DNA of 64,000 nucleotides from Saturnia japonica (GCA_033032175.1 CM065313.1:20876327-20940326); one strand, 5' to 3'; shown: positions 34,835 to 48,041, numbered from the stretch's first letter. The notes: generated from the sequence alone by a model not told the origin. Numbers and translations: made by a program.

Positions 34835-35025
34835 AAATATTATATAGCCTTTGTCACTCCCACAATTGTAAAGACATTCACTGCTAATAAATCAATCAAG
34901 CCGTTTAGTCTACAAAGCGTATCAAACAAATGGACATTCGTAATATACACTCGAAAAACATAACCCTCCATTTTCGCAGTCTGCAAAAAATGAATGTACA
35001 CGCATTGTTCATCCGATTGCATATC
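34835..35025 (-). repeat. Interspersed repeat, family M, inverted copy
   Basis: Inverted relative of 14757-14960: CTCCCACAATTGTAAAG, AGCCGTTTAGTCTACAAAGCG and AACCCTCCATTTTCGCAG are the shared parts. Confidence 0.6.
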
Positions 35026-35451
35026 GGACAGTTGTTGTTGGCATTCGGTTTGGTTTGGTTTCAGTTATAAGTACCATGAACTTACGGTAAGCGAGAGTGG
35101 TTTCAAAAAATTAGTGTGTAAACTACGTTGAGTTTTCAGCGATATGAATGGTGTTTTCAGGACAGAGTCCCAGGTAGGGACGAGGATAAATAACGATACT
35201 AATTTATATCCCTATGCTTCAAAATTACTAAGAAATATAGACGTTGTATGTACATCTATGCTTACAACCAATAAAATATAAGTAGTTTTCATCCAAATAT
35301 GATATGTAGTTCCCGTGGAAGATCAAAAACAATTTTATGTGAACGAAGTTGCAATCACTATATCGTATAATATTTTTTTGACTACTAAGTATCAGCAGTA
35401 GACAGATGCATGTAATATAAATGGTAATCAACCTAACGCATTATATTGATT

Positions 35452-35602
35452 CTAGTGATCGTAGTAGAGTCTGGCCATCGAAAGCTGTCCAAAGGAAACG
35501 GCGGCAATTAAAAAATATCTGAAGCTATTAACGCTAATACTGTGACTACTGAACGCAACAAATAATCTTAACTTTCGATGGCAAGACTCTAGTAGTCATT
35601 AG
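35452..35602. mobile_element. Short MITE-like element
   Basis: A 151-bp unit with imperfect terminal inverted repeats of about 30 bp. The innermost GCCATCGAAAG is perfectly matched by CTTTCGATGGC, and outer parts share TAGAGTCT/AGACTCTA. No coding potential. Confidence 0.6.
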
Positions 35603-36649
35603 ACTAGCGACAAGCAAGAGAAATCTGACAAAACAATGAGCCTCAGCTTTTGATAGAGAAAAACATCAGGATGAAAGAATAAGTTTATAAATAGCATTTT
35701 CTAATGTTTTCCTGGAAAACTATCACTTTTAAAGTGAAAACCTGTTGCCAAGTTTCCATCAAAATGTTTCGGCAGCTATACTTATCTGGTACCCTACTTT
35801 GGTTTAGATTTTCATCATTTTCAACCACATTATGTTACATCCAGTGACATTTTCAATAGAACGTAACATAAGACCTTAGATGTTGGAAAGGCTCTAAAGA
35901 CGCTACACAAAAATACAGTTTTGATTTACTTTTAAACTTTACTTCAAATACCTACTTACTTTTAAACGTGGAAGAAGCCGGTGACTGAAGCTAGTAATAG
36001 TTTAATAGTTATGGTTAAAATGTAACCATTTCAAGTGCTATATTCATTTCGGAAACTAACCAATATCCTATAAACATTTACAGTCAGTTAACAAGACGTG
36101 TTCTCCAAACAGACGTACGTCATAAAATGTTTTATATTTATCTACCTTTCATATCCAATATTGCTTTTACACTAAGCGTTCATTTGATATATATAGCTTA
36201 TGTGGAAATATGTGTAGGTATATCGCAGTTAGATTACCTAACTAGCTGTTTTACATAACTACTAGCTCTATTACAAAACAGTTCCTGTATGTACAGATTC
36301 AGCTTGAGTTTCACTGCACTGGGTTTACTAATACTGCTACCTATGTTAAGACATTTTGCAGAACGGCTTAACTGCAGTCACAATAGGAGTTTGGTGTTCG
36401 CTTCTAGATAGAGTAGTAGTGTCGGGCCTCCGAAGTCCGAACCTAACCTAACCCAGCCAGAGGAGAGACGGTGGACGCTATTCGGTACAATAGTTTCATT
36501 TCACGCTGTTTAACAAAACCGCGAATCATTAGCCGCTGCTTTGATAATTTATGCAAATCGATCATGTAATTCTGCGTGTTAACGTTATTATGAAGTTATG
36601 AATATCACTATACGTCGTTCAACTGTATTAAATAACGGAGCCTTAAATT
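35603..36649. other. Intergenic sequence, nothing recognised
   Basis: No gene or repeat boundary was seen. Confidence 0.4.
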
Positions 36650-36801
36650 AACTGCCTCGTTAGCCTAGTGGTCGTAAGCACGACTACTATGATCGAGGTC
36701 CTGGGTTCGATTCCTAGTTCAAGCAAAGTGTTATTGGGTTTTTCTATGAAATTCTCAGTAGCAGCTCGGAGTTTGGCTTTGTGCCCGATTAATGGCAATA
36801 G
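36650..36801 (+). mobile_element. tRNA-derived SINE copy 3, truncated
   Basis: Head GCCTCGTTAGCCTAGTGGTC and GGTTCGATTCC (A and B boxes), then the body as far as GATTAATGGCAATAG. It stops where Helitron-like family HB begins. Confidence 0.75.
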
Positions 36802-37061
36802 CAGAAAGGCAGAATGCTAAAATTTATGTATAATATCTGTTACTAATATATTAAATGAAATAAATTAATACTGCTAGTCCTAAACCGACCAGTGCCATTG
36901 AACTTAGACCCTCCAAAATATTGATATTGTCACTCAACGAAAGTAACAACAAGTGATGTAGATAACACTCAATTTTTAGGTTCATGAATACTGCAAATGT
37001 CAAACAGAAAATAGTCTATGAAGAAAAAGTCGCTGGTCGACGACCTTAGGGCGATCGCTAG
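36802..37061 (+). mobile_element. Helitron-like element, family HB, 5'-shortened copy
   Basis: Aligns with 16620-16877 and ends CTAG (37058-37061) before T. A short hairpin GGTCG-A-CGACC lies just inside. It is joined directly to the SINE head at its left. Confidence 0.6.
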
Positions 37062-37172
37062 TTATCATTAATGGCTAACTTCACCACGTCACACGTCCGT
37101 CACATGATGCTCGCGTAGTTTTAAATTTTACTTTCCACTAAACCTCCCAAAGGAAGTATAACTTTAAAATTA

Positions 37173-37663
37173 CCTATACAATTAATAAAATTGAAGTGTC
37201 TGTTTGTAATTTCAAAATAACAGTTTTTTACTAAATGCATATGAAAGTATATACGATAACTATAACAAAAAACACATTTTTAAAATTTTTGTCTGTCTGT
37301 ACGTCTGTTTGTTCTGGGTAATCTCCGAAACGGTTGGACCGATTTTGACGGGATTTTCACTTTTAGATAGTTGATGATATAGGAAGTAACTTAGGCTACT
37401 TTTATTTTAGAAAAATAATTAGGGTTCCGCACAAATAAAAAAACTGGTCATGGTAAATCAATTCGGGCGCTTAAATGGCTTATGCTGAGTAAACCATAAG
37501 AGATATAGTAAAATTAATGCACTACATAATTATAGGCATTAAAAACACCTACAAAAAAGTCCGGGAGAGTAGACATCTATCTTCTAAGAAATACCCACAA
37601 TAAGCATTTTTGTCTTTAAAATAGCCGGGAGCGGGGGAGAAAGATTCGCGCGGGCATAGCTAG
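37173..37663 (+). mobile_element. Helitron-like element, family HA, full-length copy
   Basis: Starts near CCTATACAATTAAT and ends CTAG (37660-37663) before T. It aligns inverted along its full length with 55819-56300 and 13623-14174. Confidence 0.6.
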
Positions 37664-39589
37664 TACTTAAAAGTATGTACCCACCACAGATATTTGTTAT
37701 TCAGACGTAGTAAGACAGTGTGGTGATACAAGTGACCTCAACACTCCAAAACACACCGAAATATCTTCAAATAAGCTTTCGCGTACTAATCTGGAAGTTA
37801 TCATGGGCGCGATCTACGAAACGTGAAAACCGGAAATTGGGTCACAGCCGACCACTTATCCGCAGGAAGTGGACGCCCAGGGGCAACGTATTTCCGCTCC
37901 TGACGTCAACACACCTAACGTCTGATACAGCGTTCGCCTTTTGCAAACTGTTTAGGGTGAAATCAAATGCTTGCAAGAGACAAAACAAAGTTAATGTGAG
38001 TTGTTACAATAAAACTATGTATCCAATAATACAGTGAAATACGTCATGAACATAAAGAGATTACAGAAGTACCATGCCTACATATATTTGGAACACAAAA
38101 CAGCACTGCTCACCTATATGACAGTTTGAATGGTTTAGTTGGCAACACACACTGGCACTCCAATTCCAATTCCTCCTTTAAGAGAAGCAACCTTTAAGTG
38201 ACTGACCTCGTGTTGATCTGCAATTCCATCCGAGTTTCCTTAAAATACCTTTGGTTGCAGTGACCGTTTAGCATGGGATGGACTGTATTATACTTTTGCT
38301 ACGAAATGGATTTAAAAAAATTGTCTGTGTTCTGTATATGTTTCGAATGTTATTCAAATGTTTAGATTTTTTTTCTTTAAAATTGTTGTTCAAATGAGAC
38401 GTTGCAACTTTTGCAATTAAGCTTAAAGACAATAGTAAGTAAGTATGTTTTGTATATTTTTGCAGAATGGTCGCTGAAGAAATTTGCAAATTTAGCGTTG
38501 TTAATTTTAAAGAGAAAAGGCAAATAAGTAAAATTGTTTTGGGATGCATCGTTTACTGCAAGAATAGAGGCTAAACGGAACGTTCAATATATTTTATGAC
38601 GATGTCAGAAAGTACCTACGAAACTGTTTAATTACGCAAGAATGTCTGTGTATTCTTTTGATGAGCTATTTAATCATTTATAAGAATAAAAACACGTAGT
38701 AAAATGTAACTAACTGGTGACATATTTCGTGTAAGTTTAAAATATTTATGTCGTGCCGAACGATAAAGTTACATTCTCGCAACCGATGTGACTACTTAAT
38801 TCATAATAACAGCGTTTGATCTGAACGGATATTGAGACAGTATACGGCTTAGAGACAGAGGGTCCATTCAGCTTGCGATCGTAAAACATGCACACTAAGT
38901 CATTATAGTGAATGTTTTACTGGCTTTTAGCGGTGTTTCCACCCGTATTACGTTATGTAATAATATTCTCTAAAACAAGTTCATTAGTACGTACTGAGTA
39001 GGGATGTGATGGATATCCATATCTTTATCTGCGGATATTCATTGGGGAAAAAGATCCATGTCAGTATTTTTTTTTTGCAGATCTTAAACAAATCTTTTAC
39101 CTTCATTCCATATTATATGAAATTTCAAAGGTGAAAAAGTAAAAATTTCAGCTCTTAAAATTTATTTTAGTCGTTACTTACTAACCTAGGTATATAATGC
39201 AAAAATAACAAAATTATACTATTACTTGTATTGTACTTATATTATCACTAGTATCAACAGATGAGTAAGAGATCAAGATATTAATTATCCATTGCCACGT
39301 CCGTCCGTATCCGCTATTCCACATTTTCAAGTATCTGGCACATCGCTGGTACTAAGTGGCTCTGGCGTGGAATTTTGAAGTATGTATAATGACTCGGGAG
39401 TACTGCGTTTCGTTATCGCGTCCAAATTCAAATCCTATACCGATTTTTGGCAAAAGAAAACATCGTGATGAAAGTACCTATCATATGGCGATAGAGCCTT
39501 TCTTTGTACCATTCTTACTAGCTAACCACTGCAAAATGAAAATATGTCAAGTGTTCATGTATCAAACCTAAACTAATAATAAATAAATA
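37664..39589. other. Intergenic sequence, nothing recognised
   Basis: Two open frames of 93-105 codons (37720-38037 plus, 38268-38549 minus) show no motif. I do not call them genes. Confidence 0.4.
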
Positions 39590-39960
39590 TTCAAAATCAT
39601 AATAATAATTCGTCCTTATTCTCTATAGGTCTTAAGAAGGCAATTATGAACTTTATAAGACTAGGTACTACTGATTCGAAAAACATCCTAGTCTTCCAGA
39701 AGAGCCAGCAAGGAACTCGTTTCAGTTTAACAATATATTATTCAACTTTACAATTAATAATTATATTTAAGTGGATGCACAGTGAGAGAGTCACTTCCAA
39801 ACATAACTATCATTCACATAATGGTTCACCCTGTAATAAACTTTTCACAGTAAACCCTCACGGTTATTTAGCTCAATGTCCAGCAAATCAGTTAAGTACT
39901 TAGAGATCTTATAGAACCTAATACAAAAGAAAACTTTTATCGGTATTACTAAGGAACGAT
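39590..39960 (-). mobile_element. Non-LTR element 3' region, family L, copy
   Basis: Shares CTTAAGAAGGCAATTATGAA, GAGAGTCACTTCCA and CACCCTGTAATAA with 19065-19437 and 27595-27700. Confidence 0.6.
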
Positions 39961-41422
39961 TAATTTGCTTCTAGTATTAAAACTGTGGCGGTCATTTACA
40001 AAATCTACATTATTTAAGTTTTTCGAATATAGATAGGTACATTCAATTGTCAAGGTGCAATTTCAGTAGTTACCTATATTTCATTGAGAGCCTTGACTTT
40101 GTTTATCGTAGCATGATAAAGTGACGGCGCTGTATTTAATGTTAACTAGAGTGTAATCTAGAAATCTGGAAACAATTGCGACTGCCAAGGGATCTACAAC
40201 CCATCGCCAGTCGATACTGTTACGCCGGTCTGCTCAAACGTAATTACTAATTACGGACTTACATGAGCACCAAACAATTTCTCAAAATCGTATACTATAG
40301 TACTATTACTCACTATAATTTAATTAGAACAATGTCCGATGATCCTGAAGAAAAACATTGTAAAGTGACCTTTTTTGGAAATAAAAACATGTAGCACCTT
40401 CGGTAAAACATCGACATAACTGAACTTTTTTATAATCATTCATAATAGATATTTGTTCTGCTAATAATGCTCTGAAGTAATTATTCTTTGCGTGAAATAT
40501 GCCTTACAATTTTTAGAAGTGTCTGTTCTTCTGGATAAAAAATGTTTTTGTAGAAAATATGCGTAATTAACAAATTTTACGTATTTTTAACAATTGTGCT
40601 ATTGTTTTCCAAATGTGCTTGTATTGGTACAGGATTACAAATATCTCGGTGTTTGAAATCGTCGATCCGTTGTGAGCTTGCTCCGTCAATGCCTTGCTTT
40701 CCTATGTTGATGAATAAATATAATTATGAGCAAATCATTAAAATTTAATACAAAAAATAGATATTCAAAATGTTTGCGACATTTGATTTTGGCAGCAAGA
40801 ACACGAGCGATCCACGTAAACCGCGCATCACCGGTTATAACGACACTTCCAGTATATTAATGTGCGGTGCGCTTGCGCCGGACAAGCGCCCGCCTCGCAC
40901 TCTTCTTTGATCTCTACCATAGAACAATTATTTGCTAGGCGTATAGATATGATATACGGTTTTAATATGGTCTTCACTGTTAATACAATATATTCAAATG
41001 AAACATAAATAGCGTTCGACTAAAATAATGAAGGCAGGTTTGATTTGATTTATCTCTGACTATATTTAACAGAGTAATTTTCATTTGAAAGGGATATCCA
41101 TATACCTACCAAGTGTAGTAAGTTGAAGCGGAGGAAAGGTTAACAAATATTTTTTTAAATCTAAGCTTGCAACAGTATAGACCTGAGACCAACATCGAGG
41201 TAAGGATTTCCTTTTTACATTTTATTCCCAAATTTAAGCAATATGTAATTCAAAAATACTAGTATAGGTATTTTGTCGCTTCGGTTATAGTGTAAATAAT
41301 TTACGATACTTATTCTTCGGACAATTTATTTTTGATTTAATTTGAGTATTTTTACCGTTCGATTTCTCAAACCTAACTTTTGATTTTAATTGTATAAACA
41401 AACCTCTATATTAGATTACATC
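39961..41422. other. Intergenic sequence, nothing recognised
   Basis: Includes one small GC-rich patch near 40865-40900. No gene. Confidence 0.4.
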
Positions 41423-41671
41423 TGAAAAGTATTTTTGTGGCAACGTCATATCTTTCTTAATTCTTCATCAAAACTAATAATACAAAGCTATATTATAGCT
41501 TATATTTTACGCTATTTCTAAAAAAGAAAATAGTTTAAAATTAATGTTTTCGTTAAAAACTATTGAAAAATATAAATGGCGGCATTTCTAATGACAATAC
41601 ATTCAACTAATAAGACGAAGGCGCCATCTATTAACTAGCATGATAACTGTTAGATTATAGCTAGTTCTAGG
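41423..41671 (-). repeat. Interspersed repeat, family Z, inverted copy
   Basis: Inverted relative of 31424-31690. GGCGCCATCT and TGTGGCAACGTCATATC are the clearest blocks. Confidence 0.6.
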
Positions 41672-42620
41672 TATTTTAATATACGAATTTGTCACTCCTG
41701 TATTAATTTTGTAACGACTCTATGGTACCGGTTCGGGCGCGGCGGGTGCGGCGGGTGCGCGTGCGCGCGACGTCTCGCCAACTGGCAACCTTGAGGCTTG
41801 AAATCTCAAATGCAAATTATCTTCTTAATTTATGATTTTGTTTGATATACCCGCTCGATAACTACATGGGATACGGTCTTTTAAATTTAACTGCGATTCA
41901 CTTGAAATTTAATTTTTTTTTTTTTTTTACAGTCTTAAATATCACTTACTAATAGACGCCAATTAAGTAGTCAGTCGTTCCTGTCATACCGGTCTAAAGA
42001 TTGAATCCTATCGGTTGTTAATAAGGAGTCAGTAAGTAATAAGTATATTAAATTCTAGAAAAATAATTATATGTAACATCAGAAATTAGCATCCAATTAG
42101 CAATTAGAACAATCATAATATTACGATGCAGCAGTAAAGATGAAGTCTACGTCAGGTGCTGTATTTAACTTACTCTTTCGAAGTACTCGTCCATTACAAC
42201 GCGGTATAACAAACGAGAAAAAATGATCCACAGGAGAGTAACAAGTATTGTGATATTTTCACCCCAACAACTCAGTAATCCACTAATATACTAACCGAAG
42301 CATAAACGAAATCTCAATGGTTCAGTGTGAACTTTGAATTATAATTACGGTAAGAAGTAAGTAGGCTGTCGGAATACACCAATGATGCTTGCTGGCAAAT
42401 ATTTACATTTAGCTGAAGTGTCCCCGTTGATACTATGAATTACTATGTTAATTATGAAGAAATGTCTCATTATTTAACCCTTCCAGTAAATAATAACTCA
42501 TCAAGACCGTTGCAATTAACTTCTAAATTATATTGAATGTCCTAAATAAGAGACTTGTAAAAAAATCGCAAAAACTATTGAACTGAACCATAAATAATGA
42601 AAATTTTGTGATTTATTTTA
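41672..42620. other. Intergenic sequence with a GC-rich patch
   Basis: GC-rich repetitive patch at about 41730-41775 (GCGGGTGCGGCGGGTGCG). Otherwise AT-rich with no gene. Confidence 0.4.
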
Positions 42621-42978
42621 TCTATATAAATAAAAATGCAATTCTGTTCGTTGGTAAGTGCATCACTTGAGAACGCACGGACCGATTTTGCTATTTTTTG
42701 TTTTAAAGAGTTCGTAATAGTCTGAATTAGGTTTGAAAAAATATATTGGAAAAGTTACCACAAAAAAAAAAATCTACTTCGGTAAAAACTGAACGTCCTT
42801 TTCACCATTTGATTACTCTTGATCAAAAGTTAGGATTCAAAGGATTGATATGCGTAATTCTTATTTTGTCTTTTTAGTAATGATTCTTAGGAAAAAAATA
42901 CTTCGCGATAGGTGGCGCTGTAAGTAGCAAGTTATTGAATATTAGAAAAGGCAGAACAACGCCTGCCGGGCCAGCTAG
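42621..42978 (+). mobile_element. Helitron-like element with TC start and CTAG end
   Basis: Starts TC after A42620 and ends CTAG (42975-42978) before T, with GC-rich GCCTGCCGGGCCAG just before the end. These are the textbook Helitron termini and A/T target. No coding capacity. Confidence 0.65.
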
Positions 42979-43239
42979 TTTTTAATGTATTTGGAACATG
43001 AAGTGAAAAAACATTGGATAATTGCTTATGCTCTTCCATGACCCATAAATAATTAATTAAAGTCCATAAATTTAGTGCTCGATTAGCTACTTTCCTAAAG
43101 TTGGAAATCGTCTCAAAGCTCACAGCATCGAAAACTATCATGCTATAATAATTCAAACTTTTTCATGTTTATCTTCACAAATGACTTATTCATATAAACG
43201 GCAATTCCATGACAGTCAAAATATAACGAAACATACATA

Positions 43240-43460
43240 AATGGTGGGTCGCATGGTGGTAGGGCTTTTTCTAATATCCGCTTGGCTAGCTATCATCCTC
43301 AAGATGAAAATCTGTCGCTAAGCACCTATATGTGTGTGCCGGCAGGAGAACCAGTTTTCCACTAGGCTTAGCGTATTACCATATTGGGACACATCGTCAT
43401 TTAAGATCAGGTGAGATTGTGATTACAAGGCTGAACCTTTAACAATAAAAACACTGTTAA
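43240..43460 (+). repeat. Interspersed repeat, family Q, copy 3
   Basis: Shares AAAATCTGTCGCTAAGCACC, GAGAACCAGTTTTCCACTAG and TTTAAGATCAGGTGAGATT with other Q copies. Confidence 0.6.
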
Positions 43461-44089
43461 TATTAGTAGCATAATGTGAACATTTCCTCAATAAAGGGCT
43501 GTTATAATTAGAGTGAAATTAAGTATTATAATTGCAACAAAGCCTGTCCACCCCGCGGCGACGTGACATGTCTTGATGAATGAACGGTGTTGCCGTCAAC
43601 CGATAATAAGCTTACGTGACTTGAATACCTCTGGCTTAGTTTACATCTAATATAGATTTTTATTGTTTCTCTTAAAGAATATTCTACTAAAGCAAATAAT
43701 TCTACCAAAAAAATAAATTCTACCAAAGCATTTTTTTAAATTCACGAATGTAACTAAACTTTGAATAGCCTAGGCTTTCAGAGCCGTTATGACCTGGTGA
43801 CCTTTTCAAGAAGAGGGCTTATTTTTCCCTAAAAGATCGACAACGCATCTGCGAGCCTTCTAGTGTTGCGGATGTTTGTGGGCGGCGGTGATCACTTTAA
43901 AATAACAACTGCATCTGATTTAATTATCTATGAGAGAAGACAACCTCCGAGCTACGAGTGTTGTTTCAAATAGATGTTCTCTTCATATAACACAAAGTCG
44001 GTAGTTAAATTCAAAAAAACAACACGCACCCCTCATGCAATTTCACAAGTTTGAAACAAAAGATTTCGAATATTACCGCGGGAACAATA

Positions 44090-44225
44090 GAACCGCGTGC
44101 GACGTGGAGTGCGGCGACGCCCCAATCTGTCACCAGCGACTCGAGCTGTCAACTGCCAAGTGTCAGCTGTCAGACACCTCGGAGATCTGACCGGATCCCG
44201 CGGGCGTGACGCACCTGCCGCGCCC
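44090..44225. other. GC-rich, TGTCA-rich patch
   Basis: About 135 bp of GC-rich sequence with three TGTCA pentamers close together near 44147-44172. The role is unknown. It could be a promoter-like island or repeat debris. Confidence 0.3.
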
Positions 44226-44384
44226 GTGAGGAATTAAACACACACTTTGTAGGTAGAATTTCATTTACAAAACGTTACGCCTAGAATTTATTCTTGGCAC
44301 AGTGGATTATACAATTTAATAAAAACACGATGATAAAGCATTCGTAATAATTTTAGATAAATAGCACATTATATTGACAATGTG

Positions 44385-44930
44385 CCACATTGTTGATGAA
44401 TACATATATCTTGGACATTGTTTAGGACATTTTGACAACAACCTCAGGTAAAGGAAATCTAGAGGCAAATTCAATTAGGTTGGGCTGCTTTCAGTATAAT
44501 AAAACAAACTTACCACAGTACCTGAAGACCAAGGTTTTAATCAATTCATCACGTACGATGCCGAAACTTGGACGCTCACAAAAGGTAATATGCAATAACT
44601 AAAAGTTGCACAAAGAGCCATGAAGCAGGCCATGTTGAGTATCTCCCTCATATATCGTGTACCAAATAAAGAAATTCAGAACAGAACAAAGATTCAAGAT
44701 ATTGGTAAGCGAGTTACGAGGCTAAAGTAGAGGTGGGTGGGGTACTCGGCAAGACGAGAAGACGGACGACAGACTTAAGGGATTTCGGAGTGGTAGCCCG
44801 GAGGTGGAAAACTAGGTGAGAGCCGCGCAAGATCGAGAGGATTGGCATGAGCGAGAGGAGTCCCCAACTCAGCAGTAGATAAATGTGGGCTGAATGTATG
44901 GACGGAGTGAAGCCTAGATAATGTACAATA
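44385..44930 (+). pseudogene. RTE-like LINE, reverse-transcriptase C-terminal pseudogene
   Basis: Translated across breaks, this gives L-G-W-A-A-F, then Y-D-A-E-T-W-T-L-T-K, A-Q-R-A-M-K, R-V-P-N-K-E-I, and further on A-R-R-E-D-G-R. These are hallmark segments of the end of RTE-clade LINE proteins. Several stops are present (for example within the K-W-R-W region), so it is inactive. Confidence 0.75.
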
Positions 44931-46027
44931 ATAGAAATAGACAGTTAGCTAGCAACTACTGACGTATAGAATTGACCGTGGCTTGGCGCCTCAATCAAAG
45001 ACCGGTGCCGCGTCGCTCTGTCAACGTCAACTGTCAAAACACTGTCACCTAGACCGCCTACAAAGAGAAAAAAAAAAACATTTTTCAATGACTGTTACAT
45101 TAAAAAAGCATTTAGCGGCACTACACACCAAGCTAGTAGGTAATGACAATCGTGTCTGACAGAATCGCGACCACTATACAACAAGTCTAACACACGCTAT
45201 ATTGGATCACTTGACGTGTCGCTTTACAGGATTCCATGTCCAGTAATCTTTCGATTAATCGATAGATATCTGCAGTCGAAGCTTTTTCCGTTTGTCGTGT
45301 TTCGGGATCAGAGGTCTGTAGGTGTCGTCGATTCGTGATAGGGTTGCCAATCTCATAACAATCCCTGTTGATTTTGAATTCTACTATGCTTACCATTAGG
45401 TATAGCGCACTCACTTTGCCCTGCAACTATTTAAAAAAAACTCGAACTAATATAGTTCTTCTAAAGAGTAAAAGTGAGACTGGGGGGTGAATATTATTTT
45501 GTAAGAGAATATAAAGCTAATGAGTTCATTTCCCAAAACGAATGTTTGTAATGTAAATGAAGAAAATGTACATTTTCTTTACGTTGATGAAATAACAGAA
45601 AAGTATCTTTAAACATTCTAATATCTGAAAGAAACTCAGACAACATTGAAAACAGGAAAACCACTGGCGTTACCATGAACATAAATTAAAAAAATAACTT
45701 TTATTTTGAATATTTATTTCCAAAGTGACAGCAGTTTCCAGAGTGGAAATTATAATTATGTTTTGACAAACGGCGTTCGTTGAAGGTATGCATTAAAACA
45801 CCTATGGGCACCATGCCAGAGATTATCTGGCACTGGTTTACACTTTTTTGGGTTCCGTGTTTTTAAGAAAACACAAAACCATCCTATTAACCTTAAATAA
45901 TTTTCGTAGCAATTTACACACTGACTTTCTGCTTTTGTATTGACGCTTCATCGATGAACGTAGGTTAGAATCCTGCAATTATACTAAGCTTTTACATAAC
46001 ATGATAATTTTCTTTTGCTCGTTTCAT
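44931..46027. other. Intergenic sequence, nothing recognised
   Basis: A second TGTCA-rich patch lies at about 44985-45060. The 79-codon minus frame at 45187-45426 has no known motif. Confidence 0.4.
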
Positions 46028-46180
46028 TGGCTAACGACCCTTAAATGAAAAATCTGTCGACAAGCAGCTAGTAGTATGCGCCGGCGCAGCCGCAACTGTA
46101 ATCCAAATTTAGAAATTTAAGGGTTTAGCTTAATCCACGCTTAATATCATGTGAGATTGTAATCAAACGATGACATATTA
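46028..46180 (+). repeat. Interspersed repeat, family Q, copy 4
   Basis: Contains AAAAATCTGTCGACAAGCA and TAATATCATGTGAGATTGTAA blocks of family Q. Confidence 0.5.
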
Positions 46181-47939
46181 ATATATGAAAAGTTCATCAA
46201 GGGGTTTTAGTACCTACTCATACAAATACCTATCGTAAATAATGGAAGGAGAAAAAAAAGAAACATTTTGATTAATATAAAGACGTGCACACAATACATA
46301 TTCATTTTTATTTACTTATATTTTATAACGAGTCTTTCTTCAGATGTGATGGGAAATTTTATGTTCGTATATTTGCACTCCACCAAATACTCCATCACAA
46401 TGTCAGGTAACATAACTGCATATAAATTTATTTAACTATAGGTATATAAGTACAATAAAATAAAATATTGATATAACCTAAAAAAATAAATGCTACGGAA
46501 TCATTGGAGCACAGTTTATTTTCACTCTAGGATTTTTTTCAAATACAAAACGTCCAATGGAGGACGCTTCGTCTCTCCAGGTAATCAGTGTGCGCAGGTT
46601 TCACGCAACAGCTGCGTTCGAAGCGCACAGTTGATAATTTATTATATACTAGATTCACAAACATCTTTGTCTACCTATCATTTGTAATTTTCCTCTAAGA
46701 ATAAAAAAAAACAGCTCAACAAATGTACTCATTTCTTACTTACTTCACAAAATAGTCAGTGAAGTAGATGGTAAGTTTCACTTTAAGGTTAACGGTGAAT
46801 CTTAAGAGATGAAGATCTGTCGACAGTGGCCGTCGTGACTTACATCGACCACATCTCAAGCCTTTTAAGACTGATGCTAGAACACGAAAAGATGGAAAGA
46901 CTCACAAAAATTAAATTTTCAACATACAGACAAACATTTTTAGATTATTTATTGATTTTTACAGTGAAACGGAATGCTATTAAACTCACTGTCTAGTGTG
47001 TAGCGAACAATTTGTTCATGTCAAAATTCAAAATCTTGAATTACCGAGACGTTCATTTAAAATTGTCAGTATTTATGTATCTTAAGTTTATGTTAATGGC
47101 AGCTTCTTCCAGCAGATGTCAGTGTTATACATTCGTCGATCTGAAGTTACATTCCGAACCTTATCAGATGTAATGAAATAACAATTTTATCGCTTTTTGT
47201 AGCTTAACAAATAATATGAGTACCTAATTATAAAACAATCTACAAAATCATATATTTGGATGGAAATATTTATATGGATATAAAAGGGACGAACACTACG
47301 GTAACTGAATGAAATGAATATTGAAGCGCTATTCATTATAATTATTCCGCCGTCAATTTGATGTAAGAACTGACAGTTTGAAATGACCGTCTCGGACATT
47401 CATTATGTTTACTATACCTTACCTACATATATCATTTACTATAGATATTTAGAACAAAATAGCTATTTATTTAAGCCTGGATTGCTTCATATATATTCTC
47501 TAATAATTCTAATAATAAATCTGTGATAAAAAAAAATTGGTTGTCTGTAAAGTCGGTTTACTGACGATAGTTGAACGTGACAACGTCATAAGAAAATACT
47601 GATGGAATGGTATCATTTTAATGCAATGCAAGACAGATGTCGAACGCTGCCGTACGCGGAGGCCGATTGTGCCTCTTTGTCCCTCGTTCCGCGCTCTCTC
47701 TTGCACTTCAAGGCTTAAATGGAACGCCTCAGAGCGAGGTAACGCCACATGAGTCATGTTTTTTCGAGCGTGCCGCCGGCTCCATTGAATTATAAGACGT
47801 TGTCACCTCTAAAATTTGGAGAAGATAGTTTCCTTTAAGTAATAGATAATCTTTTGAAAGCGAGGCAGTAATTTTACTAAATAATGTTTGTCTGTCTGTT
47901 TGGAAGTTTATTGCATACAAATTCTTATGATTTTATCAT
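46181..47939. other. Intergenic sequence, nothing recognised
   Basis: No gene can be supported. A short Q-like trace lies near 46790-46830. Confidence 0.4.
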
Positions 47940-48041
47940 ACCGTGAAGCTGTGGAACCTTCTCCCGGCCAGTGCGTTCCCTCAGTACGATATCGGGTTCT
48001 TTAAGCGTAACGTGAAGAGATATTTATGCAGGCCGGGATGA
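47940..48041 (+). pseudogene. LINE ORF2 C-terminal fragment
   Basis: One frame reads T-V-K-L-W-N-L-L-P-A-S-A-F-P, then G-F-F-K-R-N-V-K-R-Y-L, then a stop at 48039-48041. This is the usual ending of many insect LINE ORF2 proteins. The tail that follows is TA-rich and hosts BEL copy B. 5'-truncated. Confidence 0.7.

Noticed and set aside
36436..36452. Telomere-like CCTAA repeats
   Set aside because: Only two to three units are present, which is expected by chance, and no array follows.
37720..38037. 105-codon plus frame
   Set aside because: No motif, low-complexity composition, and no promoter signal.
38268..38549. 93-codon minus frame with a hydrophobic start
   Set aside because: The composition is that of AT-rich random sequence; no cysteine pattern, promoter or homologue is visible.
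45187..45426. 79-codon minus frame with charged C-terminal half
   Set aside because: Looks slightly protein-like, but there is no recognisable domain and no splice or promoter support.
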